A stretch of 17,289 nucleotides of DNA, taken from CAZBWE01 sp964568985. Its GTDB lineage: Bacteria > Planctomycetota > Phycisphaerae > Sedimentisphaerales > Anaerobacaceae. The notes below the pieces were generated by a model. The model saw nothing but the letters and a program-made list of their open reading frames with translations. It did not search any database and had not been told where the DNA came from. The stretch is taken from positions 1 through 17,289 of the forward strand of contig CAZMSP010000035.1 of NCBI GenBank assembly GCA_964568985.1, in the 5' to 3' direction. Of this stretch, positions 5,292 through 12,367 are shown one piece after another. The position numbers and the translations under genes are program-made. How positions within the stretch are numbered: position 1 is the stretch's first letter; each line of letters begins with the position of its first letter.

Positions 5292-7322
5292 GTGTTAACA
5301 ACTGCACAAAAAGCCGATGATACAGCGATTGTCTCCACATTGCCGAGCAGTCCAAGTATTGAAGACTTGCTGGCCAAGGAATGGTTATTGACTAATGAAC
5401 GTGGAAGCTACGCTTCATCAACGATTATTGGCTGCAATACCAGAAGATATCATGGCCTGCTCGTCGGCTCGCTTAATCCACCTACCAACAGGATAATAGC
5501 ACTGTCGGCCTGTATGGAGATGGTGATATCTGAGCAGAGGGTTTTCAATCTTTCCACATTTGAGTTTCCCGACAAATTCGCCCCGCAGGGCTTTGACTAT
5601 GTAAAGTGTTTTCGCCAGGATACGGGTGTGCATTTTTATTATGAACTGGATGAAATTCAGCTGACCAAATCTATATATCTTGTTCGTGATACTGATACAG
5701 TTGCATTGGTGTATGATTTTGCCCTACCGCGTCGGATTAAAGAGCACGTGGACTTCGTTTTGCGCCCATTTGTGGCTTTGCGTGATTTCCACGCCCTGCA
5801 GAAATCTTATGCTCCGTTGTGTTCGAGCTGGCTTGGCAGTGCTTTGCTTGTTCGCTATGATACGTCGCACAGTTGTAAGTTGCTTTTGAGTTGTCCGTCT
5901 GCGAATTTTGAAAAAGATGAGCAGTGGTGGTTTAATTTCGTATATCGAAATGACAGAGAAAGGGGACAGGACTTTGCCGAAGATTTGTGGACGCCCGGCT
6001 TTTTTAAGTGCCGTATAGACTCGCCGACCAGAATTATTCTCTGGGCGAACCTGAGCACCCGCTCCAATCCTGTGGATATGACTGGTGCCGACATTGATAT
6101 GGTTCGCAGAGAGCTGCTCACCCATCAAAGCAGTATCTTGAACGGTACTCTAAAGAGAAAAGATAGACGGCTCGCAATTCTTTATTTGGCTGCCGACCGG
6201 TTTGTTACAAAGCGCCAGACAGACCACACCGTAAGGACCACTATTTTAGCTGGATTTCCGTGGTTTGCAGACTGGGGCAGAGACGCTTTTATTGCTTTGC
6301 AGGGCTTGTTGCTTTCGACCGGCAGGTTTGAAGAGGCAAAGTCGGTTTTGACCACCTTCGCCCAGGCGGCCGATGAAGGTATGATTCCGAGTCGCTTCGA
6401 TGACAATAGCGATACTACTTACTTTAATAGTGTCGATGCCTCTCTTTGGTTTATAAATGCAGCTTTTCAATACTTAAACGCTACCGGCGATTCGAAGGCA
6501 TTCACGGAGGAGCTCCTGCCGGTAATCCGCTGGGTTATGGACTCTTACTATAAGGGCACACGCTTTTGCATCCACGCCGATGATGATGAGCTTATAACCG
6601 CAGGCAGCAGCGATACGCAGCTCACCTGGATGGACGCCAAATATGACGGCGTCGCCTTTACGCCTAGGTACGGCAAGGCGGTCGAGGTAAATGCCCTGTG
6701 GTATAATGCGGTTTGTAATCTCGCCCAGTTTTATGCACAGCGTGATGTAGATGCGGCGAAACATTACAAGGCTCTGGCCGATAGAGTTGCGGCAGGTTTC
6801 TGTGAATTGTTCTGGAACGAGCGTAAAGGGTACTTAAACGACTGTATTTTGCCGGATGGTTCGGTTGATGACAGTCTTCGCCCGAACCAGCTCTTTGCTG
6901 TTTCACTTGCCTTTAGTCCTTTGTCGGCTCAGCAGCAAAAGTCGGTCGTGGATGTGGTGCAAAAAGAGCTGCTGACCCCTTACGGCCTGCGCACGTTAAA
7001 CGTTCAGGACAGCCGCTATAAAAGCACATACACCGGCCCACAGCAGCAGCGTGATGAGGCCTATCACCAGGGCACAGTTTGGCCGTTTCTGATTGGGCCG
7101 TTTGTTGAAGGCTATTTGAAAGTTAATGGTTCCAGCCGAAAAAGTAAGAAAAAAGCTGCCGAATTTATCGAGCCGTTGTTGCAGCATCTGACTGACGAAG
7201 GCTGCCTCGGAAATGCCTGCGAGATATTTGATGGTGATGTCCCTCATAAGCCTCGTGGTTGTTTCGCACAGGCCTGGAGCATCGGCGAATTGGTTCGGGC
7301 ATATCATTTGATTCACAGTTAA
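5292..7322 (+). CDS. Glycogen debranching enzyme (amylo-alpha-1,6-glucosidase, GH133 type)
   Basis: The 676-residue product matches the archaeal/bacterial debranching enzyme layout. The N-terminal domain begins with EWLLTNERGSYASSTIIGCN and TRRYHGLL (residues 30-57). The C-terminal (alpha/alpha)6 catalytic domain from about residue 280 contains ILAGFPWFADWGRDAFIALQ (318-337), GMIPSRFDD (363-371), FNSVDASLWFINA (378-390), then VEVNALWYNAV and QGTVWPFLIGPFVEGY. It removes alpha-1,6 branch glucose residues from glycogen in the cytoplasm. The start is a GTG at 5292, chosen because a GGGGGG run (5281-5286) lies five bases upstream and the family N terminus follows about 25 codons later. It is the last gene of the glycogen operon and a terminator follows 16 bases after its stop codon. 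Confidence 0.93.
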   Translation: MLTTAQKADDTAIVSTLPSSPSIEDLLAKEWLLTNERGSYASSTIIGCNTRRYHGLLVGSLNPPTNRIIALSACMEMVISEQRVFNLSTFEFPDKFAPQGFDYVKCFRQDTGVHFYYELDEIQLTKSIYLVRDTDTVALVYDFALPRRIKEHVDFVLRPFVALRDFHALQKSYAPLCSSWLGSALLVRYDTSHSCKLLLSCPSANFEKDEQWWFNFVYRNDRERGQDFAEDLWTPGFFKCRIDSPTRIILWANLSTRSNPVDMTGADIDMVRRELLTHQSSILNGTLKRKDRRLAILYLAADRFVTKRQTDHTVRTTILAGFPWFADWGRDAFIALQGLLLSTGRFEEAKSVLTTFAQAADEGMIPSRFDDNSDTTYFNSVDASLWFINAAFQYLNATGDSKAFTEELLPVIRWVMDSYYKGTRFCIHADDDELITAGSSDTQLTWMDAKYDGVAFTPRYGKAVEVNALWYNAVCNLAQFYAQRDVDAAKHYKALADRVAAGFCELFWNERKGYLNDCILPDGSVDDSLRPNQLFAVSLAFSPLSAQQQKSVVDVVQKELLTPYGLRTLNVQDSRYKSTYTGPQQQRDEAYHQGTVWPFLIGPFVEGYLKVNGSSRKSKKKAAEFIEPLLQHLTDEGCLGNACEIFDGDVPHKPRGCFAQAWSIGELVRAYHLIHS

Positions 7323-7337
7323 AATTCACAGAGCCGC

Positions 7338-7362
7338 GACCGTAAGGGAGCGGTCATTTTTT
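7338..7362 (+). terminator. Rho-independent terminator of the glycogen operon
   Basis: GACCGT (7338-7343) pairs with GCGGTC (7350-7355, one G-T wobble) around a six-base loop and is followed by ATTTTTT. It lies between two convergent genes. Confidence 0.75.
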
Positions 7363-7368
7363 CCATCA

Positions 7369-8001
7369 TCAAAACTCTTTTGCCATTTGTTTGGCCTTTT
7401 CGGTAGCTTCATCTCGTTTTTGTTTTGCCACCTCAGGCCCGGCCGCGAGGGTAGGTTCAACCACGAGCGAGCGAATATCGCTAAAGCCGATAAATGCTAA
7501 TATCAATTCGAGATATTTTTTTTGCAAATCGAATGCTTCCGCCCCGGAACTAGGTTTGTATTCACCGCCGCGTGCGTATGCGATAAAGATTGGCCTATTT
7601 TTTACTAATCCTTCGTAGCCGCCATCTTTATTGACGGTAAAAGTGTAGCCCGGCTGAAGGATAATATCTATGTATTGTTTCAACCGGTAGGGGATTGAGA
7701 AGTTCCACATCGGCACCGCTAAAACGTATTTATCCGCAGATTTGAATTCTTCGATTACGGAGACTATTTCTCCCCATATCTTTTTGTCCTCTGCAGAATG
7801 TTCTTTATTGTGCATTATTTTGTATTTTGCACTGGCCGCCTTGAAATCGAACTCCGGAAGCTTCTTTTCGAAAAGGTTTATCGTTTTGATTTTGTCGTTT
7901 GGATGGCTTTGTTTGTATGATTCGACAAATGCCTCCGCGACAGCTTCTGAGTATGAAAGCTCACCCATCGGCGACGCCTTGAGATATAGTAGATTACTCA
8001 T
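7369..8001 (-). CDS. azoR: FMN-dependent NADH azoreductase
   Basis: The 210-residue product is a flavodoxin-like oxidoreductase of the AzoR family. It opens with LLYLKASPMGELSYSEAV (residues 4-21), the FMN phosphate-binding region, contains VPMWNFSIPYRLKQYID (about 96-112), the flavin-ring loop typical of AzoR, and has AYARGGEY near residue 142. AzoR enzymes reduce quinones and azo compounds with NADH as homodimers in the cytoplasm. I place the start at the ATG 7999-8001 because GGAAGGAGA precedes it; an in-frame start nine codons earlier would bury this ribosome site. It lies 95 bp after the ketosynthase on the same strand, separated by a dispersed repeat, so co-transcription with the fatty-acid cassette is possible but not shown. 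Confidence 0.92.
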   Translation of the reverse strand: MSNLLYLKASPMGELSYSEAVAEAFVESYKQSHPNDKIKTINLFEKKLPEFDFKAASAKYKIMHNKEHSAEDKKIWGEIVSVIEEFKSADKYVLAVPMWNFSIPYRLKQYIDIILQPGYTFTVNKDGGYEGLVKNRPIFIAYARGGEYKPSSGAEAFDLQKKYLELILAFIGFSDIRSLVVEPTLAAGPEVAKQKRDEATEKAKQMAKEF

Positions 8002-8024
8002 AACATTCTCCTTCCGACCCCTTG

Positions 8025-8076
8025 TCATTGCGAGTGAAGTCCTGAGCCTGCCGAAGGGCGAAGCAAAGCAATCTCA
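8025..8076. repeat. Dispersed repeat of the CATTGCGAG type
   Basis: ATTGC (8027-8031) and GCAAT (8068-8072) bracket a core containing CTGAGCCTGCCGAAGGGC. Sequences of this TCATTGCGAG...GAAGCAAAGCAATCTC kind recur between genes in many bacterial genomes. Here it sits between the ketosynthase stop and the azoreductase ribosome site. The CTGAG...GAAG core recurs near 2194 and 15946. Confidence 0.55.
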
Positions 8077-8096
8077 TCAATTTCAAATCTTAAATC

Positions 8097-9464
8097 TCAA
8101 ATCTTTTTCAGTATGACAGCGGCTGTTTGTCCGCCGTAGGTGTAGCTGCAGCACAGGGCATAACGAATCTCTGCCTGTCGCGGCTCAGTTTTAATATTCA
8201 AATTACAGCCGTCAGCTTTTTTATCGCAGTTTTTCGCAGCAGGTATTTTCCCATTGGTCATCGCGCAAACCGCGGCAATAACATCAAGTGCCCCCGCAGC
8301 AGCGCCGGTATTACTCAGCATACTTTTAGTCGGCCAGACAGGGATATTAGCCGCTGCATCACCAAGAGCTGTCTGGATTGCCGTTGCTTCAGCCAAATCA
8401 TCGTCGGCTATCCCTGTGCCGTGAGGGATAATCAGGTCCAAATCCTCCGGCTGGATTTGTGCATCTGCCATCGCTTTTTCTATCGCTATCTGAATGCCTT
8501 TGCCGTCTGGTTCGAGATGTTCGTATGCTGGATTGATATTATTGCTGTGGCCGAGACCTGCTACTTCGGCATAAATTTTTGCACCTCGTTTTTGTGCGTT
8601 TTGCAGGTTTTCGAGTATTATTACTCCTGCTGCTTCACCGAAAACAGAACCCTTTGCATCGGCATCGAAGGGTCTGCAAGCCGACGTTGGGTCGTCGTTA
8701 TTTTCGCAAGTAGTTCTTTTAAGCAGACACTGGCGAATCATAACAATAGGATTTACCTTCGCTTCGGCGCCGCCGGTAAGGGCAGTGTCACTGCCGCCGC
8801 GGCCGATTATCTGCGATGCTTCGCCTATCGCCAGATGTGCAGAGGCCTCGGCGCAGGTGATAGAGTTGCTGGGGCCTTGAATATCATGGATTATACCTAT
8901 ATGGCAGGCAAGCATATTCGGCAGATATTTTAATAACCATAAAGGCGTTACCATATCAAGGCCATCTTTGCCCCACTTATGAATATCGAATTTACCATCG
9001 GTAATGCTTGCTGCTACCGCAGGAGCTAACTCAACCAAATCACAGCTGATTAGCCCGGCACCGAGATTGATTGCCACACGCTCCGGGTCGACCCGGCCTT
9101 CGCAGCCGCTTCGGCGGAGTAGGCTATTGACGTTTTCCGGGTCGCCTGTGGTGAGCGCAGTCGAACCGATGCCTTTTGTGATAAGCCCGCTGTCGGTCAG
9201 AGCTTCGTGTGCTGCAATGACCGCCAGTTCGATGTCTCTGGACATCAGTTTGGTGGCCTTGCGATGTGTCTTTGGTACGTATTGTTGTATTTTGTATTCC
9301 GGGACTTGGCCGGCTAATTTGCAGCTAAAGCCCACAGGGTCGAATGCTGTAATTTTATCTATCCCACATCTGCCGGCGCAGAGGCCGTCCCACATATCGC
9401 CAACGCTTAATCCGAGCGGACTTATTGCACCCAGGCCGGTTATTACTACACGAGCCGAACTCAC
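8097..9464 (-). CDS. FabF-like beta-ketoacyl-ACP synthase with Cys-His-Asn active site
   Basis: The 455-residue protein has the thiolase fold of type II ketosynthases: RVVITGLGAISPLGLSV at the N terminus, PSNSITCAEASAHLAIGEA with nucleophile C204, FGEAAGVIILE (275-285), PHGTGIADDDLAEATAI with H348, and TKSMLSNTGAAAGALD (379-394). In ordinary FabF/FabB the last motif is TKSxxGHxxGAAG with a second catalytic His; here the aligned residue is N385, giving the Cys-His-Asn set that FabH enzymes use. The GFGG gate near the C terminus reads TYGG (442-445). It should condense acyl and malonyl groups on an acyl carrier protein. It starts with GTG at 9462-9464, overlapping the dehydratase stop by one base, with GGAGG seven bases upstream, so the two are translationally linked. 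Length is about 40 residues above the usual 410-415. Confidence 0.88.
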   Translation of the reverse strand: MSSARVVITGLGAISPLGLSVGDMWDGLCAGRCGIDKITAFDPVGFSCKLAGQVPEYKIQQYVPKTHRKATKLMSRDIELAVIAAHEALTDSGLITKGIGSTALTTGDPENVNSLLRRSGCEGRVDPERVAINLGAGLISCDLVELAPAVAASITDGKFDIHKWGKDGLDMVTPLWLLKYLPNMLACHIGIIHDIQGPSNSITCAEASAHLAIGEASQIIGRGGSDTALTGGAEAKVNPIVMIRQCLLKRTTCENNDDPTSACRPFDADAKGSVFGEAAGVIILENLQNAQKRGAKIYAEVAGLGHSNNINPAYEHLEPDGKGIQIAIEKAMADAQIQPEDLDLIIPHGTGIADDDLAEATAIQTALGDAAANIPVWPTKSMLSNTGAAAGALDVIAAVCAMTNGKIPAAKNCDKKADGCNLNIKTEPRQAEIRYALCCSYTYGGQTAAVILKKI

Positions 9465-9967
9465 TACTTTTCCTCCGATTTTGACTCGCTGGGATTGGCA
9501 TTATCTAAAAGCACATCTCGCAGGAGTGATTCGAACATGCCTGTGAACACGAAGTTTTCTTCGGGAAATTTTTTACCGGCAAGATTCTGGTCTATGTGGC
9601 TGAACATCAAATCAATCTCGGCTATTAGCTTATCCGAGCTTGTAATCTTGCCGGTTGTACTTGCCGCTTCCGGAGTAATAGATTCGATTTCCGCTTCCAG
9701 CTTTAAGGTATCGCCCGGCTTTACATAGTGGAAAAAGACAGCTTTTTTTATCTTTGCAAGGATAACCTTTTCCTGGAATTTTTTTGCCTCGCCAACGAGT
9801 ATCCCTGCTGTCTGGGCCATTGCCTCAATCATCAAGCACTCCGGCATTACAGGAAATCCCGGGAAATGGTCGTGCAGGTGCTCTTCCGCAAGCGTTACAT
9901 TCTTAATAGTAACAGCTCGCTTGCCGCTTTCGAACTCGATAAATTTATCTATCCAAATCCAGCGCAT
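9464..9967 (-). CDS. Hotdog-fold 3-hydroxyacyl-ACP dehydratase, FabZ-like (downstream copy)
   Basis: The 167-residue product has the FabZ active-site helix: HLHDHFPGFPVMPECLMIEA (residues 30-49) with H34 and E48 in the places of the catalytic His/Glu pair, and the usual AMAQ after it. The conserved PG of the family (MPGVL) is PE here. It would dehydrate 3-hydroxyacyl-ACP to enoyl-ACP. I choose the ATG at 9965-9967 because the protein then aligns without gaps to the paralogue starting at 11051 (MRWIWID versus MRFILID). A GTG at 9992-9994 is the alternative; neither has a good ribosome site. A hairpin (9975-9993) lies just before the chosen start. C-terminal residues from about 150 are polar and low in complexity (NANPSESKSEEK). 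Confidence 0.83.
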   Translation of the reverse strand: MRWIWIDKFIEFESGKRAVTIKNVTLAEEHLHDHFPGFPVMPECLMIEAMAQTAGILVGEAKKFQEKVILAKIKKAVFFHYVKPGDTLKLEAEIESITPEAASTTGKITSSDKLIAEIDLMFSHIDQNLAGKKFPEENFVFTGMFESLLRDVLLDNANPSESKSEEK

Positions 9968-9974
9968 TTTACGC

Positions 9975-9993
9975 TGGGGCGCCTTTTGCCCCA
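9975..9993 (-). promoter_or_regulatory. GC hairpin just upstream of the FabZ-like start
   Basis: TGGGGC (9975-9980) and GCCCCA (9988-9993) form a perfect 6-bp stem with a 7-base loop, ending eight bases from the preferred ATG. It could hinder ribosome access; this is an inference. Confidence 0.4.
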
Positions 9994-10022
9994 CACCAAA
10001 ACTGATGACCTGCCTATATTAT

Positions 10023-10059
10023 TTAGCGGCAGGCTCTTTGTCAGTAGTCCTGCCGCTAA
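10023..10059 (-). promoter_or_regulatory. 11-bp perfect stem-loop between the ACP and FabZ-like genes
   Basis: TTAGCGGCAGG (10023-10033) and CCTGCCGCTAA (10049-10059) are exact complements around a 15-base loop. On the minus strand it follows the ACP stop by 23 bases and has no U-run after it. It looks like an mRNA processing or stability element that would uncouple ACP levels from the enzymes, or a REP element. Confidence 0.5.
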
Positions 10060-10082
10060 TATTTCAAAAGCCCCCTGTGCTA

Positions 10083-10478
10083 CTAAGCAGCGTTTAGCTT
10101 GGCTTCGATGTAATTTACAATCGCGCCGACAGTAAACAAATTACCTAATTTATTGATATCAGGGTCGTTCTCAAATGTTGACAGGTCAATATGCGGTATT
10201 TTTTGCCTCAGCTCATTCAACCCTGTTTCGGTCAGTTTTCCGTTGCTGATAAATCCAGAATTATTCATCAGACTCTCAGCAGGGAATAACTCTTCCCTCG
10301 GGATTTTTATTCCGAACGCTTTCTCTAATCGAAACACTATGTCCAAAAAGTCGATGCTCTCGGCCCCAAGGTCTCTCATTAAGGCCGAATCAGTTCTAAC
10401 TTCATCGTCGTCTACTCCTAAAGCATCGACTAAGACTTCCTGAACCTTGCCGAATACTTCATCCCGATTCATTGCCAT
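10083..10478 (-). CDS. Acyl carrier protein with an inserted segment (131 residues)
   Basis: The protein has an acyl carrier N-terminal half: EVFGKVQEVLVDALGVD, then MRDLGAESIDFLDIVFRLEK (residues 34-53) with S41 as the predicted 4'-phosphopantetheine attachment site, in the local sequence ESID rather than DSLD. Helix III of a normal ACP is displaced: after FGIKIPREELFP there are about 45 extra residues (SLMNNSGFISNGKLTETGLN, then ELRQKIPHIDLSTFE) before LGNLFTVGAIVNYIEAKLN, which matches the usual last helix. A normal ACP is about 78 residues. The ATG at 10476-10478 has GAGAGG about seven bases upstream. Flanked by two dehydratases and a ketosynthase, it is presumably their dedicated carrier. 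Confidence 0.9.
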   Translation of the reverse strand: MAMNRDEVFGKVQEVLVDALGVDDDEVRTDSALMRDLGAESIDFLDIVFRLEKAFGIKIPREELFPAESLMNNSGFISNGKLTETGLNELRQKIPHIDLSTFENDPDINKLGNLFTVGAIVNYIEAKLNAA

Positions 10479-10558
10479 ATTTCTACCTCTCGTACTTTTA
10501 ATCTTGTAATAATCTTTTTCTACGCTCTTTGTTTTAATTTTTTCTTTTGTAATTACTT

Positions 10559-10580
10559 CTTTGTGTTCCTCTGTGGCTAT
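10559..10580. repeat. Dispersed GCCACAGAGG-type repeat after the upstream dehydratase
   Basis: On the minus strand this reads ATAGCCACAGAGGAACAC and then AAAG, starting three bases after the dehydratase stop codon (10584-10586). It belongs to the same loose family as 15204-15225 and the ends of 11183-11300, all built on GCCACAGA or CCACGGAT. Confidence 0.45.
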
Positions 10581-10583
10581 TCT

Positions 10584-11051
10584 TTAATGCCGCAATAGTT
10601 TCCAGCGTTTTTTCATATTTTCAATGACCTTGGCATCTACATCTGCCAGAGCCGAATTTTCGTCAGCGAGGTTAAAGTGCCTTAATCCAAACTTTACCTC
10701 GACGATTCGTTCGTCGCCTGATAAACCGAAGCCGACAAAGCTACTGATGTTTTCTTCGATAGTCTTGGCCTGAACAGTATATTCTATCTGTGCGCCAGGC
10801 GACAAAAAACTTTTATATCTTACATTTCTTGCCTCTTCAAGCAATATCATACTATGGGCAAAATTCTCTGTCTCTCGAACCAGCCAGGATGCTGATTCAA
10901 TCAATCCTTCCAGCAGCAATACCCCCGGTAGTACCGGAAAAGTGGGAAAATGGTCAGATAGATATTCCTCAGCCAGGGAAACGTTCTTGACTGTTTTTAT
11001 CTGTTTGCCGCTGTCTAATGAAACAACTTTGTCAATTAGTATAAATCTCAT
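10584..11051 (-). CDS. Hotdog-fold dehydratase-like protein (upstream copy)
   Basis: The 155-residue protein is a paralogue of the one at 9464-9967 and aligns with it from the first residue: MRFILIDKVVSLDSGKQIKT, then YLSDHFPTFPVLPGVLLLEG (30-49) with H34 and E48 retained. The stretch that is AMAQ in FabZ is LIES here (50-53), and the C terminus is shorter. It may be an active dehydratase with altered substrate range, an isomerase of the FabA kind, or a partner subunit for the other copy. It is the first gene of the fatty-acid cassette. The ATG at 11049-11051 lacks a clear ribosome site, and a 36-bp repeat element ends six bases upstream of it, so the leader is largely repeat sequence. A TACAAT box near 11133 on the minus strand is a weak promoter candidate. 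Confidence 0.82.
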   Translation of the reverse strand: MRFILIDKVVSLDSGKQIKTVKNVSLAEEYLSDHFPTFPVLPGVLLLEGLIESASWLVRETENFAHSMILLEEARNVRYKSFLSPGAQIEYTVQAKTIEENISSFVGFGLSGDERIVEVKFGLRHFNLADENSALADVDAKVIENMKKRWKLLRH

Positions 11052-11057
11052 AGTACA

Positions 11058-11093
11058 AGTCGCCGACGCTCCAAAGCTATGGCGACGGAGCGA
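11058..11093. repeat. 36-bp GC-rich repeat with interleaved arms, copy 1
   Basis: Identical over 36 bases to 14111-14146 in the same orientation. Arms GTCGCC (11059-11064) and GGCGAC (11081-11086) interleave with CGCTCC (11067-11072) and GGAGCG (11087-11092), an A-B-A'-B' order. It can form one of two exclusive hairpins, or a pseudoknot. Confidence 0.8.
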
Positions 11094-11182
11094 TGTTACA
11101 ATCTATTAATAAAAACTTGGGTTTTTGGTATTGTAGTCAGATAAAACTTTTTTTCCAGTCTTTTTTCGCTTTTTTTGTTTTC

Positions 11183-11300
11183 TTAACCACGGATTTACAC
11201 TCGTCTCGGCGAAGACGCTCCGAGCCGTAGCCGGACCGATTTCGTTGATTTTTATCTATATTTAACTTGTGCCCCAGGTATTCGAGAAATCTGTGGCCAA
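11183..11300. repeat. Composite dispersed repeat bounded by imperfect inverted ends
   Basis: The left end TTAACCACGGATTT (11183-11196) and right end AAATCTGTGGCCAA (11287-11300) are complementary at 11 of 14 positions. The interior has a GC-rich core at about 11201-11239 (CGTC/GACG and TCGG/CCGA, again interleaved) that appears to interrupt an AT-rich CACGGATTTACAC-type repeat. It fills most of the gap downstream of the ROK kinase; no gene is visible in it. Confidence 0.5.
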
Positions 11301-11325
11301 AACAGTGGTTGAAAGAGGAAAGGCA

Positions 11326-12300
11326 TTACTTGTTTTCTTCGATGGCCTGTTTGGCAAGGGCGGCGGCGCCGATTATGCCGGCGTCTTCGCTCAATGTTGC
11401 AAAGCAAATTTCTACAGTCTCTTGCCTTAAGGCCCAGATGTGCTCGTTAAAATAATCCTTTATCCGGTTCAACAAAACATCTCCAGCAGCAATCATACCA
11501 CCTGCGAAAACAATGCGGGCCGGCTCGGTGCTGTGCAACATGTTAATACAAACCAGCGCAAGGGCTTTGGCGGTCTCGTCGGTTATCTGTTTAGCTAATT
11601 TGTCACCGGCTTTTAGATGGTCGTAAACATCCTTGCAGGTGATTTCACCTTTCTCGTCGATGACCTTTTTCAGACTTGAAGGCTGACCTTTTTCAACGGC
11701 CTCGGTAGCCCTTTTTGCGGTATTTGTCGCCGAGGCATACGCTTCGACGCAGCCCCTTTGGCCGCAATTGCACAATCTGCCTTCGGGATAGATTATGATA
11801 TGGCCAAGCTCAGCAGCATTATCACCAGCCCCAGCCAGTAGTTTCCCTTTATTGATAATGCCGCCGCCAATGCCGGTACCCAGCGTGAAAAATACCATAT
11901 CCTCAACATCTTTTCCCGCACCGGCGGCAAATTCACCGAAGCAGGCAACATTGGCATCGTTCTCGAAAACGATTGTTTTTCCGCCTAATTTGTCACTGAG
12001 CATCTGGCGAACAGCGATGTTTCTGAAAGTTGGGAAATTCGTGGCAGCTTCGATGATTCCTTCGCTGTATTTAGCCGGGCCTGGACAGCCAAGGCCGACT
12101 GCAGGCACATCCGCCATAGTAAAACCGGCTTTGGCTACGGACCGCTCGGCTGCTTTGGCCATATTCTCTATTATAGTATTGGCGTCTTTCTCGGACTCTG
12201 TAGGCGCCGATATCTTGGCTAAAATTTTTAACTGCGAATCGAAACAGCCAACCTTTATAAACGTTCCGCCTAAATCAATACCGACAAAAAGCTTACTCAT
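11326..12300 (-). CDS. ROK-family sugar kinase, probably glucokinase
   Basis: The 324-residue protein opens with the ATP-binding GIDLGGTFIKVG (residues 7-18), has FENDANVACFGE with D115 as the predicted catalytic base, LGTGIGGGI (140-148), ELGHI with zinc ligand H167, and the ROK cysteine motif CNCGQRGCVEAY (177-188). The ExGH-type sugar-binding stretch and lack of an N-terminal helix-turn-helix indicate an enzyme rather than a ROK repressor. It would phosphorylate glucose (or a close relative such as N-acetylglucosamine or mannose) in the cytoplasm, which would fit with free glucose from glycogen trimming by the enzymes encoded at 4048-7322. It is 67 bp downstream of galE on the same strand. 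The ATG is at 12298-12300 with only a weak GGA upstream. Confidence 0.9.
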   Translation of the reverse strand: MSKLFVGIDLGGTFIKVGCFDSQLKILAKISAPTESEKDANTIIENMAKAAERSVAKAGFTMADVPAVGLGCPGPAKYSEGIIEAATNFPTFRNIAVRQMLSDKLGGKTIVFENDANVACFGEFAAGAGKDVEDMVFFTLGTGIGGGIINKGKLLAGAGDNAAELGHIIIYPEGRLCNCGQRGCVEAYASATNTAKRATEAVEKGQPSSLKKVIDEKGEITCKDVYDHLKAGDKLAKQITDETAKALALVCINMLHSTEPARIVFAGGMIAAGDVLLNRIKDYFNEHIWALRQETVEICFATLSEDAGIIGAAALAKQAIEENK

Positions 12301-12367
12301 TGCTTTGTTCCGAAGATTTTCAAATCTTGATTGTTACTACTCTGCGAAGTACGAGCGTCAGACAAGT

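Noticed and set aside
8002..8028. Upstream start for the azoreductase
   Set aside because: The AzoR family begins at MSNLLYLKAS, and GGAAGGAGA lies just before that ATG.
8127..8933. 268-codon plus-strand open frame antisense to the ketosynthase
   Set aside because: It is a shadow of the well-supported minus-strand KAS gene; its translation is cysteine- and aromatic-rich with no domain.
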